NCBI RefSeq assembly: GCF_000004195.4
Contig: NC_030677.2
Span: 99,352,829 to 99,416,828, forward strand
DNA from: Xenopus tropicalis
Taxonomy: Eukaryota > Chordata > Amphibia > Anura > Pipidae
Direction of reading: 5' to 3'
DNA length: 64,000 bases
The notes beneath the pieces are model-generated. The model ran no database searches and was not told the DNA's origin. It saw nothing but the letters and a program-made list of their open reading frames with translations. Shown one piece after another: positions 21,435 to 35,600 of the stretch. A program made the position numbers and the translations under genes. Numbering within the stretch: the stretch's first letter is position 1; the number at the start of each line of letters is the position of its first letter.

Positions 21435-24400
21435 CTGTTGATGAAGTGAAACGAACATTAGTAATGGCTTCTCCAAAGATTATACAGTTAAATTACTAAT
21501 CTAGATTTCCTCACGGAGGTACAATTTAGAAGGTCTCTCCCTAATTATCCAAGACAGATAAATAAACTGCAATTGTTTCACTGTATGAAAAAGCAGTACA
21601 TAAGTCATTAACAAAAAAAAACAAAACTGGGTGTCAGTTATTTAAAAAAAAAAAAAAAAAAAGATATTTTTGCTTACCGTGACATTTGCCACTTTTGTCT
21701 CTGGTAACACAATCACTAAGTACAGCGTGCTCCAACCTTCTACCCATCATATCTTCATCTGTTCCATACAGAACAAGTGTAAAGTCATGCAGGAATCCTA
21801 CATTGGACAGAGATGACTAAATCCTTACAATATACAAAGTATATCAATGGGAAATTTTATCCATATTATATATATATCATATATATTTTAATCTAGGATA
21901 TGTGACCACTACACAACATGTAACTTTAAAACCAATATGTGAACTTCTATTACTTTCCCACCCAGTGCTGCCCATGGGAGTAGAGGGAACACCTCATATG
22001 TCAGAAGGCTATTATGAAGGAAAAGTAAGCAGTGTAAGGAGTGTATTTTTTAAAAACTAAAAGCACTGATCTGCTTGACTGAGTATATTCAGAACATTTC
22101 CCAGTGGCAATATAATTGTCTGATAATTATTCAGGAACAGTTTTAATCTACTTTAAGAAACATCAACTATAATGTTACCTGTGCATGTTCTCAGTAAAAA
22201 CACAACACTAGCAGTCAATATGTCTGTGAAGTTCCTATTCTGTAGTAATAACTTAAATCAAGTGGACTTGCTGTGTTTTACTGAAAGACATTTTTCTAGC
22301 CATCTGACTGCTTTCTCAATTCAGAATGACTTGTACAAGGAGCTTTCTGAAATAAATACCCTGGAATGTTGCTCCAATCAGAAAAATCTGTTTATTATAA
22401 CCAGCATAGGGTCAGGGATCTTATGAAGGTAAGGTGTTGATTGTATTAGCATGATTGGAGCTGTGAGGGGTTATTAAACTGTCCAGAGAGAGGTGCCAAA
22501 ACAGTATTGTATGTGGCAGAATTCGCACACCCCCCTCCCCTTTTTAAGCTTGGTTTTTCCATTGTATCATATATGGATTTGTTAACACCTCTTTTAAACC
22601 AGGTCTTTAAATGTGTGCCCCTTTTCCTTTAGATGTAGGTACACAGCTGAGTCCTGACCACTGGAGCTAGCTCTTCTGTGCTGTGCCATATGGTGGTATA
22701 ACTGTTGTTTGGTTTCTCCCACATACAAATCAGAGCACTACTCACTGCACCACATACACGGTTACTCTTCTTATGCTTTGGGATTGGGTCTTTTGGGTGA
22801 ACCATTTGCTGTCTCCATGAGTTGCTGGGTTTAAAGCAGATAGGGTTGTGGTGTGTTTTTAAACTCCTACATTTTTTGGACACCCCAGCTACATATGGGA
22901 GGACTAAGTTCTTTCGCCTATCATGCTTCCCACCTTCACTGGTAGTTTTGGTGTTATTGCTTCTTCTTCTCCCGATTTCAACAAAGGACCAATCTGAATA
23001 CCCCCAAAATTTTAAGGGACCCTCTGAGATGCTCCAACTCTCTTAGCCTCGTCTTAGCCTCTGTGCTGGTGGGGATCTTGACTTGTGAAACATCTTCAAG
23101 AAAAACACAGCAAGTCCAATTGATTTGATATTTGACTTATTACTACAGATATACATGCAGTCAGTCTTTTTGAATTGCACTAATCCAGGCAGCAGTTAGA
23201 AAAGTATTACAACTAGACCATAAAAAGGGGGAAATCATGCACCATTATAATAAACAATTACTTTCCCTATAAGGACCCTATAGAGAGGAAATCAAACAAT
23301 TTATTTAAACAAAATGTACACAGCTGCCCATGCCATCTTCACATTGTATACAAAGCTAAAAGTTCTATAAAATATATCAGGTGCCTCATAAGCCTTACTT
23401 ACCTCTCTCCATATTGTATGTATTAACGCATTTCATTTTGGTTTAATTTAAAAGTCACTAAACGGGTACATACCAGTGTTGGTAAAGTCTCCTTTGTTTA
23501 CAAGCTTTAGAGTCCAGGTACCCTGGGGTTTCTCATCCCAAGTATGTGTGCTCATAAAGGTCCAGTTTTTGTACCCCTTGGTGCTAGTGTCATATGGCCT
23601 AAAAATACAAATTAGATATCAGGAAACATTGCAGACTTTGCAAATTTTTTTTGTGTGTTCTATACATTCTCACCTCAAAGCCACCAGCACAGAACGAGTA
23701 CCCATAGGACTGATAAGTGAAATCTCCAGGTCACCCCTTCGACTATAGGAAAGGGAGATCTTGGCTTGTACATGCTCAAGTGATTGAATATAGCTGGAAG
23801 TCCCAGTGCAGCCATCAACATGTTGTCTTACAATATGGTTAGATGTCAGAACCCTATGAGTAATCAACACACAGAAAAAGGTCCATCTCTCAGATTTCTT
23901 TCTCAAGTTTAGCAATATATGCATGTGTACATTAATATTGTGTGTTTCCTTTTACATAGAACATTGATATGATGTTTTCCATGAGCTCCTTCTCTAAATC
24001 CAGTAATCTCACTAGGTGTGTACAAGAGTGGAAGATGTGGTCCTTACTGGGGTGTGGTTAGAACTTTGACTACACATATCCTCTGAACACCTGCAGTCTG
24101 CCATTTCTGAGCCAAATCCACTATTCGCCCAGCATCCAAAAGCCCATAGCCATAATAATGACTTACTGGAAAAGAAACAGCAATGATCACAGATCGACAA
24201 CAGTATCAACTCTTTAACAACCAATGTCATTGCATTTCAACATTTAGGGGCACATTTACTAAGATGCGTTTTTTTTCTGGCCTTGAAACGCGATATCGTA
24301 TAAATATGAAGTAACCACAATCATTTCTGTAGTTCTAAAATGTCTCGACAATGCTTTTATCGTTCGTATAAAAATATCGCAATTGCATTCCGAAAGTCAC

Positions 24401-27400
24401 AAAATTTTTGTGCCGAAAAGTTTGTAAACGCCACGAAAACCTTTCTGGCTTTGAAGCCTTCCATGTCTGGCTTTGGAATTCTTTCATAGGACTCAATGGC
24501 ACTCAACAGATCAAACCTGTTCTGATGAAAGTGTAACCAAAGGCTTAATTGAATTACAAAATGTTTGTATTCTTTTGCACAAAATGCAATTTTTTTGTGG
24601 AAATTTACCTAAAACCACAAATTTTAAAATTCGCATACATTCAGAAATGTTCTATAATTTAGAAAAAATACAAATTTATCTGAAAATTGTTTAGTAAATG
24701 GGCCCCATAATGTCGAATTTATATACAGTTTATTGCAAGACTTGCAGGTATCTCCCCCTGCTAACTAATTTCTATACATACACACAATACAAATACATAT
24801 ATATATATTTACATGTATAACGATATATACACAGTAGCTCTGAAAGCTAAAAGGTTTTTTTTTATCATAGCAGACTTTATTAATATTACAATGGTGAAGC
24901 AGTTATATTGATAAAAACCTTACAATGTATACATACACATATATACAGTATATACATACCTTACAGACCTGCAACTTCAATCAGGGGAACACAGCCTGAA
25001 ATGCCCATGTGTAAAAACACTAATACACATGCGCCTCACTTACCTTTCCGTCCTACACCATTCACTGCCCAGTCCTCAGCACTAAGGTTGCTGGGGTTAG
25101 ATGCTCTAACCACAATATGTTGTAAGTCTCGCCATGTAAGAGCTGGGCTGCAAATCAAATTATATGTCAATAATCAATACTCAATGTATTTTGCCATAGA
25201 AAAATCATACTTTTACATTTTGTTGTAGCCTTAATTTAACAAAAATAGACTCAATATATTAAACCAATCTTTATTTTTTCAATGTCTGAAAACAATGCTG
25301 CAAACTCTCTTTTACATTCTCTTTTACACATCTATTACATCTTATTATGAATTTCAGAAGGCCATAGAGGCCATCTGCTCCAAAATATTGAAGTTTATTT
25401 AGACAGCAATAATGAATTTACTGAGAGGGCTGATTTTGACAGCAATTCATGCATTTTCAAGGGTTTTAAAACACTTTTTTAAAGATATCTTTATAAAGTG
25501 TATAGGTAAATAATCAGTGAAAAAAATTCATTCTTTAACTGAGATGAACCTTACTTTGCTTCCAAAGCAAGAGCAATTATTCCTGCAGCAAGTGGAGCAG
25601 ACGCAGAGGTGCCAGAGTGTTGGTCTGTGCATCGCAAACGTATATCTGTAGTCAGCTGCAAGTGGAAAGATTTAGAGCAAAGTCAGCTAGTAGCTGTGGA
25701 TGATAGAATAAAAAATATCTATGTATTATTCAAAATAAATCTTGGAGTGGGGCCTGAATAACAAGATGGTAACAGACTACTTACTTGTCCTAAGTGCAAA
25801 TGAACTTAAAAAGAACCAAATACTGAGACACTGAGAAATAAATGCATGGTGACCTTAAATCAGGATCAGTCCAAAAGTGTAAAAAACCTTTGCAACAGAA
25901 CTATGCCACACTTCACAACTGATAATCCCAAACTGAACCACATACAAAATGATGCTTTGGTCCTTGGCCTATAGTTTATAAGTCTTACTAAAGATACATC
26001 CAGTTTAATGAATGATAAGTAACAAAAAGCAGGCATAAAGAGCAGGGGCATACCTGCAGAGGAAACAGACCCTGCGGTTGCAGGGAGCCCAGGAGTGTAA
26101 AGATGCCCAGTAAGGCCCTAATCATTGAGTAATTTTAATATATCTTGGTAGAATTGGTCAACTTTGCAAAGTTTTTGGGGCCCTAAAGTAAATTTGCTGT
26201 TGGGCCCAGTAGCATCTGGTTAAACCAGTGGAAGTTGCTGTTCCGTTTAGGGCTCCAGTCTCTTTTTTGCAACATAACATAACATTATCTGAAGATATTT
26301 CTCTTCAGATCTGCCACTTAGAGTGTGCCTCCTCAACAGTAATATGCACATTTAAAAAGCAATACAATAATGATTCTGGGGGAGGAAAGTAATCTTGCTG
26401 TGCCACATCACATTAGTAGGTGGTGAAAACCAACACACATAAGTAAATGGCAAACATAAACAAATAATGAAACAAGGGTTTTGGATCAACTACAAGTTAG
26501 GTAAGTTACTTTTAGACATAAAAGATTGTACTCAATGGGCATGTGCCTTTTTCATTCTAAGTTGCAATGTAATTACTTACTTAATAATAATAAAAATGCA
26601 CACACCATCTTTTCCCTGGTTCTTTAGAAGTTGGAGGAAGAAGATATTGTACACATCTGGTGGGAGTATGAAGTCCACCTCAAGTATATAGCTATAGTAG
26701 AGTCCCTTTGCCAACCTTGGCAGCCCCACAGTCTTGAAACCAGTCCCTTAATTTAATACAGTAGAAGTGAAATTTAACAGTCATTTGTATTACTCTATTT
26801 CAGTTGGCATGCCCTTTGTATATTAAGTAAACATTTTTTCATGGAACAAAAATGTTTGCTTACCTGTCTGTAGGGCTGGAACTAGGGGTAGGCAGAAAAG
26901 GCACCTGCCTAGGGTGCAACAGTGAAGGGGCGCTAGGCAGGTACCTCTGTTGCCAACCCCTAGTCCGGGATCTCTTAAACCCACCACCGATTTCCTGGTG
27001 CTCCCCCCTCTGCATGGTGAATGCATGCTCCCCCCTCAATGACGTGTATGTCCCCGTTTGTGTTCCTGTTCGTGCACATCCGGGGGTGGGAAGCAGCAGT
27101 GGGGGCGAGGTGGCTGGCTCAGGTCGCCTAGGGCACCTGGCCGCCTTGGCCCGCCTCTGCCTGTCTGTGATAGAGTAAATTTAAGGTAAAATGAACTCAG
27201 TTTTGTGCTTTCTTTAACACTTTGCTATTTTAAAATTTTTAATAAAACTTTAATATTAAAAAAAAGTAAGTGTGGTTATTATTATTAGTACAGGTATGGG
27301 ATCCGTTATCCGGAAACCCGTTAACCAGAAAGTTCCGAATTACAGAAAGGCCATCTCCCATAGACTCCATTATAAGAACATAATTCTACTTTTTAAAAAT

Positions 27401-29524
27401 GATTTCCCTTTTCTCTGTAGTAATAAAACAGTAACATGTACTTGATCCCAACTAAGATATAGTTAATCCTTATTGGGGGCAAAACAATCCTATTGGGTTT
27501 GTTTCATATTTACTTTTGGAGGTCCAGAGCATTCTGGATAACAAGTGTCATACCTGTAGTACATTTATTAATATTACACAAGCATATCCCAAAGTTATGA
27601 ATACCAGTTTTCTTTTTATGACCTCCTGTGTAAAATCAAGTCCATTTTCTACCTCCACTTCTAAATACACACATTCTCATACAGGCATGGGACCTGTTAT
27701 CCAGAATGCTCGGGACCTTGGGTTTCTCAAATTTGGATCCCCATACATTAAGGGGCCCATTCATTAAAGCACGATGACCACGATTGCAAAAAAAACTCGT
27801 TTTTTTTCTAAAGTTTAGAACTTTTCGTAATGACCACAAAAATATTGTTAACTTTTTCACGTTTTGCGTAAATTTACACAAAAAAGTTGTATTTTTCGCA
27901 ATGACTACGAACATTTCGGAATTCATTCAAGCTTTGCTGTCGTGACTATCTTTTGGCCAGGTTGGAGCTGTAGAGTGCCATTAAGTACTATGGAAGGCTT
28001 CCAAAATCATGCATTGAAGTTTCATAGTCAGAAAGGTTTGCCATTTACAATCGTTCAGATACAAAAATTTTGTAACTTTTGGATTGCAACCACAATATTT
28101 TTGTTCGACCATGACGCAAATTTTCACGCAATTTACACACATCAGAAATTATCGTGGTTACTACAAAATTTTTCCAATCGTGCTTTTAACAATTTGAAAT
28201 TCATGCGTTAATGAATGGGCCCCTAAGTCTACTAAAAATAATTTAAACATTAAATAAACCAAATAAGATTGTTTTGCCTCCAATACCGATTAATTATATC
28301 TTAGTTAGGATCAAGTACAAGGCACAGTTTTAATATTACAGAGAAAAGGGGGATCATTTAATATATTTTAAATATATCATTAATATGGAATTTATAAGAG
28401 ATGGTCTTCTTGTATTTTGGAGCTTTCTGAATAATAGATGCCATACCTATACCAAAGCCATAATTATTTAGCACAATGGTCTAACACCTCGACTTCCCAA
28501 ACCCACCTCTTTGGTTTCTGTGAGCTGATGCATTTCTATTAACAACTCATGGAAAAAATATTGTGCTTACTATTTTCCTTTCTGTACTGATGCCACTGCT
28601 GAAGGTGGTTGTAAGCGTAGATGCACAGGCCTCACTATACCATGGCACGTTCCCATGCTCTGTGGTGCTGCCCACTGAAAGAGTGTAGATACTGTTGGTG
28701 TAGCCATCACAATTGCAGTTATCATACTGCAAGCCTCCATTTCCTGAGGCCCAAACGAATATTGAGCCAAGGCCACCACGTCCCTAAAATGCAGCATGAG
28801 GGAAGGAAATATAGAAAACTAGAAAGGCTGTCTTATGACAGAAAAGTATGTTTGCATAGAACAAAAGGTACAAAAAAAAAATAACAGAAGCAATAGAAAC
28901 ATGAGGGCAAACTATGGGCAATAAGGGAAAATACATAGAAATAAAAATACATGTTTCAAAGAGATTTTGTGACTCTACTTTCCAAGTTTAAAATAGACTT
29001 TTCAAACTGCTGACCCATATGACCTTTGTTAATTATTTGTTATTTTACTAAGCAATATAGACTGCATGAGTGCCAAGCCCCATGCAACCCACAACCATAG
29101 GTCCTAAATTCTCCAGCTTGCACAATATAAATGTGTGTATTGAACTAAACAACCAAAAAAACAAGAAGATAAAATAATCCCCCCAAAATAGAGCTAAGTC
29201 TGGGCAAACAGTTTCCTATATATATATATATATATATATATATAGCAAGAACAAACGGAGCACACCCTATTGAAATTCAAATGCCCAGGGTGCTGGCTAA
29301 AAAATATAAAGCAAGAAAAAAGAGCTGCACTCACCAGGACTTGGCAAAAAATATAGTAAGTTTATTTAAGCAAAGAGATCCAACGTTTCGAGCACTAACT
29401 GTGCTCTTCCTCAGGGAAAAAACCTGAGGAAGAGCACAGTTAGTGCTCGAAACGTTGGATCTCTTTGCTTAAATAAACTTACTATATTTTTTGCCAAGTC
29501 CTGGTGAGTGCAGCTCTTTTTTCT

Positions 29525-29606
<82 letters not shown>

Positions 29607-32600
29607 AAGCAGAGTACCGCACACATAGGGACTTAATAAAAATAAAAAAGGTTTATATATATACCACAGTCTTTATAGTGTCTGCACTCCAAGGCTCATA
29701 ACTTAATTAACAGGCTGCACAGCCAAATTTTAATTATCCAACAAAAATTATTCCGTGACCGGCACACCCTTTTAAAATAGTCATAAGTTTATTTAAAACA
29801 TATTGTTTTAAAAGAATCCGTTGTTTCAGTCCCCAATAGGACCTTTCTCAACCGAAACGTCGGATTCTTTTAAAACAATATGTTTTAAATAAACTTATGA
29901 CTATTTTAAAAGGGTGTGCCGGTCACGGAATATTTTTTGTTATATATATATACCGCTATTTATTTCATATCACAAGTAGTATGCAGAATTAAAAAATACA
30001 CACAAAACAGACACAGACAAAAGTTTTTTACCACAAAGGGTAAAAAAATTAAATAATAAAAGATTTCTAAATAATTATTGTGACAAGATTACAGCTGCAT
30101 GCTTAACTCACATTAACAGCTCCCCAGAAAAAAGCTTCCTCTGCTAGTGGGCCAGGACCATCCACTCTTTTTCCATCATCCTCTGGCCCCCAGCTAGCAC
30201 TATAAATGTGAATATGTTGTGGATTCAGGCTCAAAGACTGAGCTTCAATAACATCAGTAATCAATCCATCCAACATCCTTATTCCTGAGGAACACAGGAC
30301 ACACTATGTTACTGAAGTGCAAAGAAAACTCTAGTCTTCAGTCAATGAATTAGACAGCCACTGTAGAGATTTAAGATTTACCGCAGAAAACTCATTTCTT
30401 GTACCATTACAATAAAATGTGCAGCTCTGAATATATACCTCCTATCTTAGAATTGAATGCAATTCCTGCACCACAGATGTTGTTATAAGCTGCTGCGGCC
30501 ACCTCTCCAGCACAGCGAGTTCCATGGCTGTAAATAATATAACAAAAATCAGAGACAATCATACTGAACCCTTACTAACAGATACGTATTCGACTACATA
30601 GCTCTTGCTATCATACTTACACTAATATGTTCAGTAATAATTTTGATGGAGTAACTACAGGTGCCTCTAACTAAATACACTATATAAGTAGAATACTTGC
30701 GATAGGGATCCTATATGTCCCCATTTCCTGGGGACAGTCTCCGTTTCTGGACTTTGTGCCCCTGCCTGCTTCTCTCTGCCCTTTAAAACCCCTGCCAGAT
30801 TGCTGCAGCCAGACTCAGGCTCCAGTGTTATAAACAGAAAATCTTACAATTGGAGTTGCAGTTTTTTTTTTATTATGCAATTGTTCGGAGCAAGCAGATT
30901 GGGCCCAGCCAACCTGCTCTGAACCAGCACATAATAGAAAGAGCAACAACTTCACCTGTGCACTTTGTTATGTAGAGTGTTGGGGTTTAAACCTATCGTT
31001 GGGATTGAAGACAACACTAAGCAACAGGAGAGCAAGCATGAGAGCAGAGAGTAGAAAAATGGCAGAATAGATTTTTAAAAAAATAAGAGTAAAAAAAAAA
31101 TAGATGGAGAGGAGAAATTATAAAAGAAGAAATAGAAAGCAGAATGGAGAAGGAGAAAAGAAGAGATGTGAAATGGTGCAAAGAAGGAGTAAGTGGAGCA
31201 AAACACAACAGGAAAGGCAAAGTAAGTAGGATTTTACACACCCACTCACTGTAATGTACTCTGGCTGTGTTGTTCTTGGGGGAACCTGTACCCAACAGCT
31301 TTTATTTAAAGTAAGCTGCAGATTTCTAATTGCTCTCACTCTATTATGTAATGGGGATGCTATCCCATTGCTCGGGTTCCTACCCAATAACTGATAGTGA
31401 ATAAACTTACTACATGACAGGACCCCAGTCATGTAGTAATGCATGAGTACTATTAGCCGTTTCAGGGGGCTCTACTCTCTCTATAAACCTCCACTTCCTT
31501 TCTCTGTGGTGTCCTCACCGACAGTGCCCAAGCTTCATCCGTAGCCTCTCCACTTAACTACATATGAACGCTATCATATTTCTACCTGGTGCACACTCAC
31601 CATGGGACTCTATCCCAAACTCTTATTCCTCGTTGGTATTCGGGATGTCCTTACTATTTAACCTAACTCTCACTTAGAGTGAGCTCTTAATATTGAGCTC
31701 CCCTGTCTAGCAAGGACCGGCTCCCTCCTGGTCTGGCTCAGTATGTCAGCACTGACTGTAGATGGTGGTAACTGGCCAAAGAGGAAGTGCTGTGCTAAAC
31801 AGCTTCTTAAATTGGTTCCTAAAGGGAACTTCCCATAAGGCCAACCCTGGTGGTTGGTGCCATCTAGTGGTCAAATCCAATATAGCAATTAGCTATATAG
31901 ATCCTGAAATGAACTCTGATTTCACCTCCTTACATGCCTGTCACTGCTCCATATGGATCAGTCATGTTGCTTTTCATTTGATTTTATTAGAAGCAGTGAC
32001 AGACGGTTTTGACTGCAGCTGTTTTTTTGCCTGCAGCAGTAGCAGTCAAAATACACATGTGCTGTAAGCCCTAAAAGTGAATAAGAAAGCATGACATCAA
32101 TTTGCAAGGCAGTGGTAAAAAAAAAAGCCTGCATGTTATCAAAGCACCATTTATTTTTTAAATGTACAGGACAGGATTATGTATGTGGGCGCTATTAATT
32201 ACCGTGTTTTAAAAACAGCATGTTGTATGCTAATTTGGCGTACTGTTGGTGAATATTATAACATTGAGACTTTAGGTGTAAGTATGCAAGCCTGATACTA
32301 TGTGCCCCCGAGAAAGTCCCTTCTTGGATGAAACGCGTTGGGCTGAGCGATGCAGTGACATGTTAAATGAAAATGAGAATATGCTGAAATTTGTAAGTGC
32401 AACACTTTACTTCAAAATAAATCTTTTAAAAATGTACCACACCAGAGAGCACACCCTGCCCTGTTTTTCTTTTTAGATCGAACTGGGTCTGATTCACCTT
32501 TGAAATGGCAGCGCCTGTGGCTATTGACATCATTTGGGACTGTGATACAATTCTGATGGATATTATGGAAGTTTTTTTGGCTTTTAACTTTTAGGACCTT

Positions 32601-35600
32601 TTACATATATATTTTTTTACTTACTTACCTGACTTTTAGAGAACCTTGCTATTTCTATAACGCCCACATATATATTTTGAAACAATACTATGCAGCTGGT
32701 CTATTTATCATGCACTGCTAAGGTTCAGTATATGATGTGTATTCCACTAATAAATGCTATAGTATATATATCCTTATGCCTTCACAAGTTTAGTAAGCAA
32801 ATCATTGATTCTCATTTGATGACTGTTAAGACAGACAAAACTAACCGGTTCTCATCAGATGGGTTATAACGAGGCTGTGGGTCCGGATCATTACTGTTAA
32901 AATCATAGCTTGCCATTGGATCCTAAAGAGGGATAAATGAATTAAATGTTTACTTTTATATCCTCTGTATATTGTTTAGCTAACACATGAATTAGGGATG
33001 AACTGAATCCTGGATTCAGCCAAATCCAGGCATTTTTTGTAGGATTTAACTGAATCCTAAATCCTGGTCTAATCAAATCCAAACCCTAAAAATTATATGA
33101 CTGGACGTATGTTCACAGGTTAGGAGTCATCTCCTATGCTCGAATCAGCACCCTTCTGCACCTGCACCTGGATCTACTGCACCAGCCTGGGTGTAGCCAC
33201 GCAGATTTCTGTGCGGAAATCATACTCACGTGTACCTGCATCTAGGGTGATGCAGTGGTTCCGGGTGCAGGCACAGAAGAGTACCAATTTAAGCATAGGG
33301 GCTGATTTAGGGCTGCATTTATCCGCAGGCTGACAGTTAGCCAAGTGTGCCCTTGGCCTTACACTACATAGCCGAAGGAGCAGATTATTATTTACATACT
33401 GGCATATTATTGTATTTTGTTAATTTGCATATGGAAATTAGGGTCTGATTTTGGTGTGGGATTTAGCCTAATCTTTTGTTGTGGATTCAGTATGTGGCAG
33501 GTTCCTAAAACTTAGTGCCTTAGGGCTGTGACAGACGGGGAGATTAGTCGCCGCGCGACAGTTGCGGGCGACTAATCTTCCCAATATGCCATCCCACCGG
33601 CTAGAATGTAAATCGCCGGTGGGATGGCATATGCGGCGCGCCGATTTGCTGAAATTGCCTTGAGAGGAAACTAATCTCCCCGTCTGTCACAGCCCTTAAA
33701 GGGATTCTGTCATGATTTTTCTTGTGTACATTTTATTTCTAAATTAGAATGTTTACATAGCAAATGGCGCGTAGGCAGAAATCTCAGTGCAAAATTAAAT
33801 ATAAAAAAAACTGTTTGTGTTTTTCACTGTTTTTCAATGCAGGATTCTGCAGGAGAATCTCTATCAACTGATGTGTTTTCACATGTTTTCCCATGACATT
33901 CCCATTTCCCTTTAACAGAACCACAGGAAAATTGTCGAATATGTATAAAAAATTAAATTAATATGTAAGAAAAACAATTACATAATTTGCTGACAAATCA
34001 GGGTGATCTTTCTCAATTCCATCATCTAATACAGTCACCACAACTCCTGCTCCAGTGTATCCTTGACTCCAAGCTGTCAGAACACCAAGGTTTGGTTTTA
34101 CATCATTATTCTAGAAATTAAGTTAACAGAACATGTTAATTACTTAGCTCTTCTGTACTGCTATAAAAAATACAGCATCGGAACTGGGAACTTGAATTCC
34201 TTATTTCTGATAAGCATATCTTTGTTAACATAACAGTACAGGTATGGGATCTGTTATCCAGAAACACGTTATCCAAAAAGTTCCAAATTACGAAAGGCCA
34301 TCTCCCATAGACTCCTATAGACTCCCATAGACATTATAATTTTTAAAAATAATTTCCGTTTTCTTTGTAATAAAACAGAACCTTGCACTTGATCCCAACT
34401 AAGATATAATTAATTCTTATTGGAGGCAAAACAATCCTATTGGGTTTAATTAATATTTAAATCATTTTTTAGGAGACTTAAGATATGGAGATCCCAATTA
34501 CGGAAAAATCCCTTATCCAGAAAGCCCTGGGCCCTGAGCATTCTCGTCCCATACCTGTACCTTAATATTGTCTGAAAATGACAATAATTTAACCCTTTTA
34601 GTGCCACAGAACACAAAAGGGTGAGCAGCTTTTAAAGCAATTCCTTTGTTTCCAAGCCCCTAGGCAACAAGCAGACAGGCAAATAACAAGAAAAAACTGT
34701 AAACAGTGTTTCTGCATTTGCCTCTACTTCCTGTGCCCTTCACTGTACCACCCTATCACAATCGTCAGCCCTCTATTGGATCCAGGAGCCCTCCCTCCCC
34801 CTCTCAAGTCCACCAAGTTTATGCACACATATAAACACTTAACATCAGCACACACAAATACAGGTATGGGACCCGTTATGCAGAATACTCAAAACCTCTG
34901 GTTGTCCACTAGTGTCAGGGGCAGGCACTAGTGCTACCATTTCCAAAGTGCCAACATTTCACAAGTGCTAGGAAGAAGGGAATGGCAGTTAAACAAGGCA
35001 GTTGGACAAGGCACTGACAAGGCTAGAAACTATCTCCTATCAACACTGAACAAGGTGGAATCGCAAGAAAACAACTTTGCTTATTCATGGTAGTTTGTTA
35101 TTTCCTATCCCAAAATGTTTTATCCTGCCCTCCTCCACTTTGCACTTTCATGCTTCCTAAAACATCTCCAGCCACACCCTCCATCCAGTCAGAAAGGTAT
35201 AACCATCACTGCCTCTCTCCTCTCCTCTCCTTCCCTCTCAGCACATGAAGTTTTTAAATTGCTCTGCTCCGTAACCCCAGTTAACTCTTTCTCCTCACAT
35301 AAAACAAAAACATACAAATCCCGCTCTCACCTTGCATTCCTCTCCTTCCTGTTACTCGCTGCTGGTGACATTTCCCCCAACCCCGGCCCCATCCCTGTTC
35401 TGTTAGGGACACGTTCCCCAAACCCACCCTGTACCCCTTTAAAGTACAGAACCCTTACCCCTATACCCAAAGCCTCTATTCACATTTCCTATGCCCTCTG
35501 GAATTCCCGCTCCGTCTGCAACAAACTCACCTCCATCCATGACCTTTTCATCGCAAAATCACTTAACTTATTTGCAATAACTTAGACCTGGCTTTCCCCT

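Noticed and set aside
22172..22426. 84-codon plus-strand frame next to pcsk4 exon 14
   Set aside because: No similarity to known families, no splice or promoter context; intronic.
29423..29461. An active hammerhead ribozyme
   Set aside because: The core boxes are present, but there is an extra base before stem II and I cannot draw a convincing stem III and cleavage triplet. I report it only as hammerhead-like.
29411..29701. Open frames of alternating Tyr-Ile on both strands
   Set aside because: Produced by the (TA)n tract at 29528-29603.
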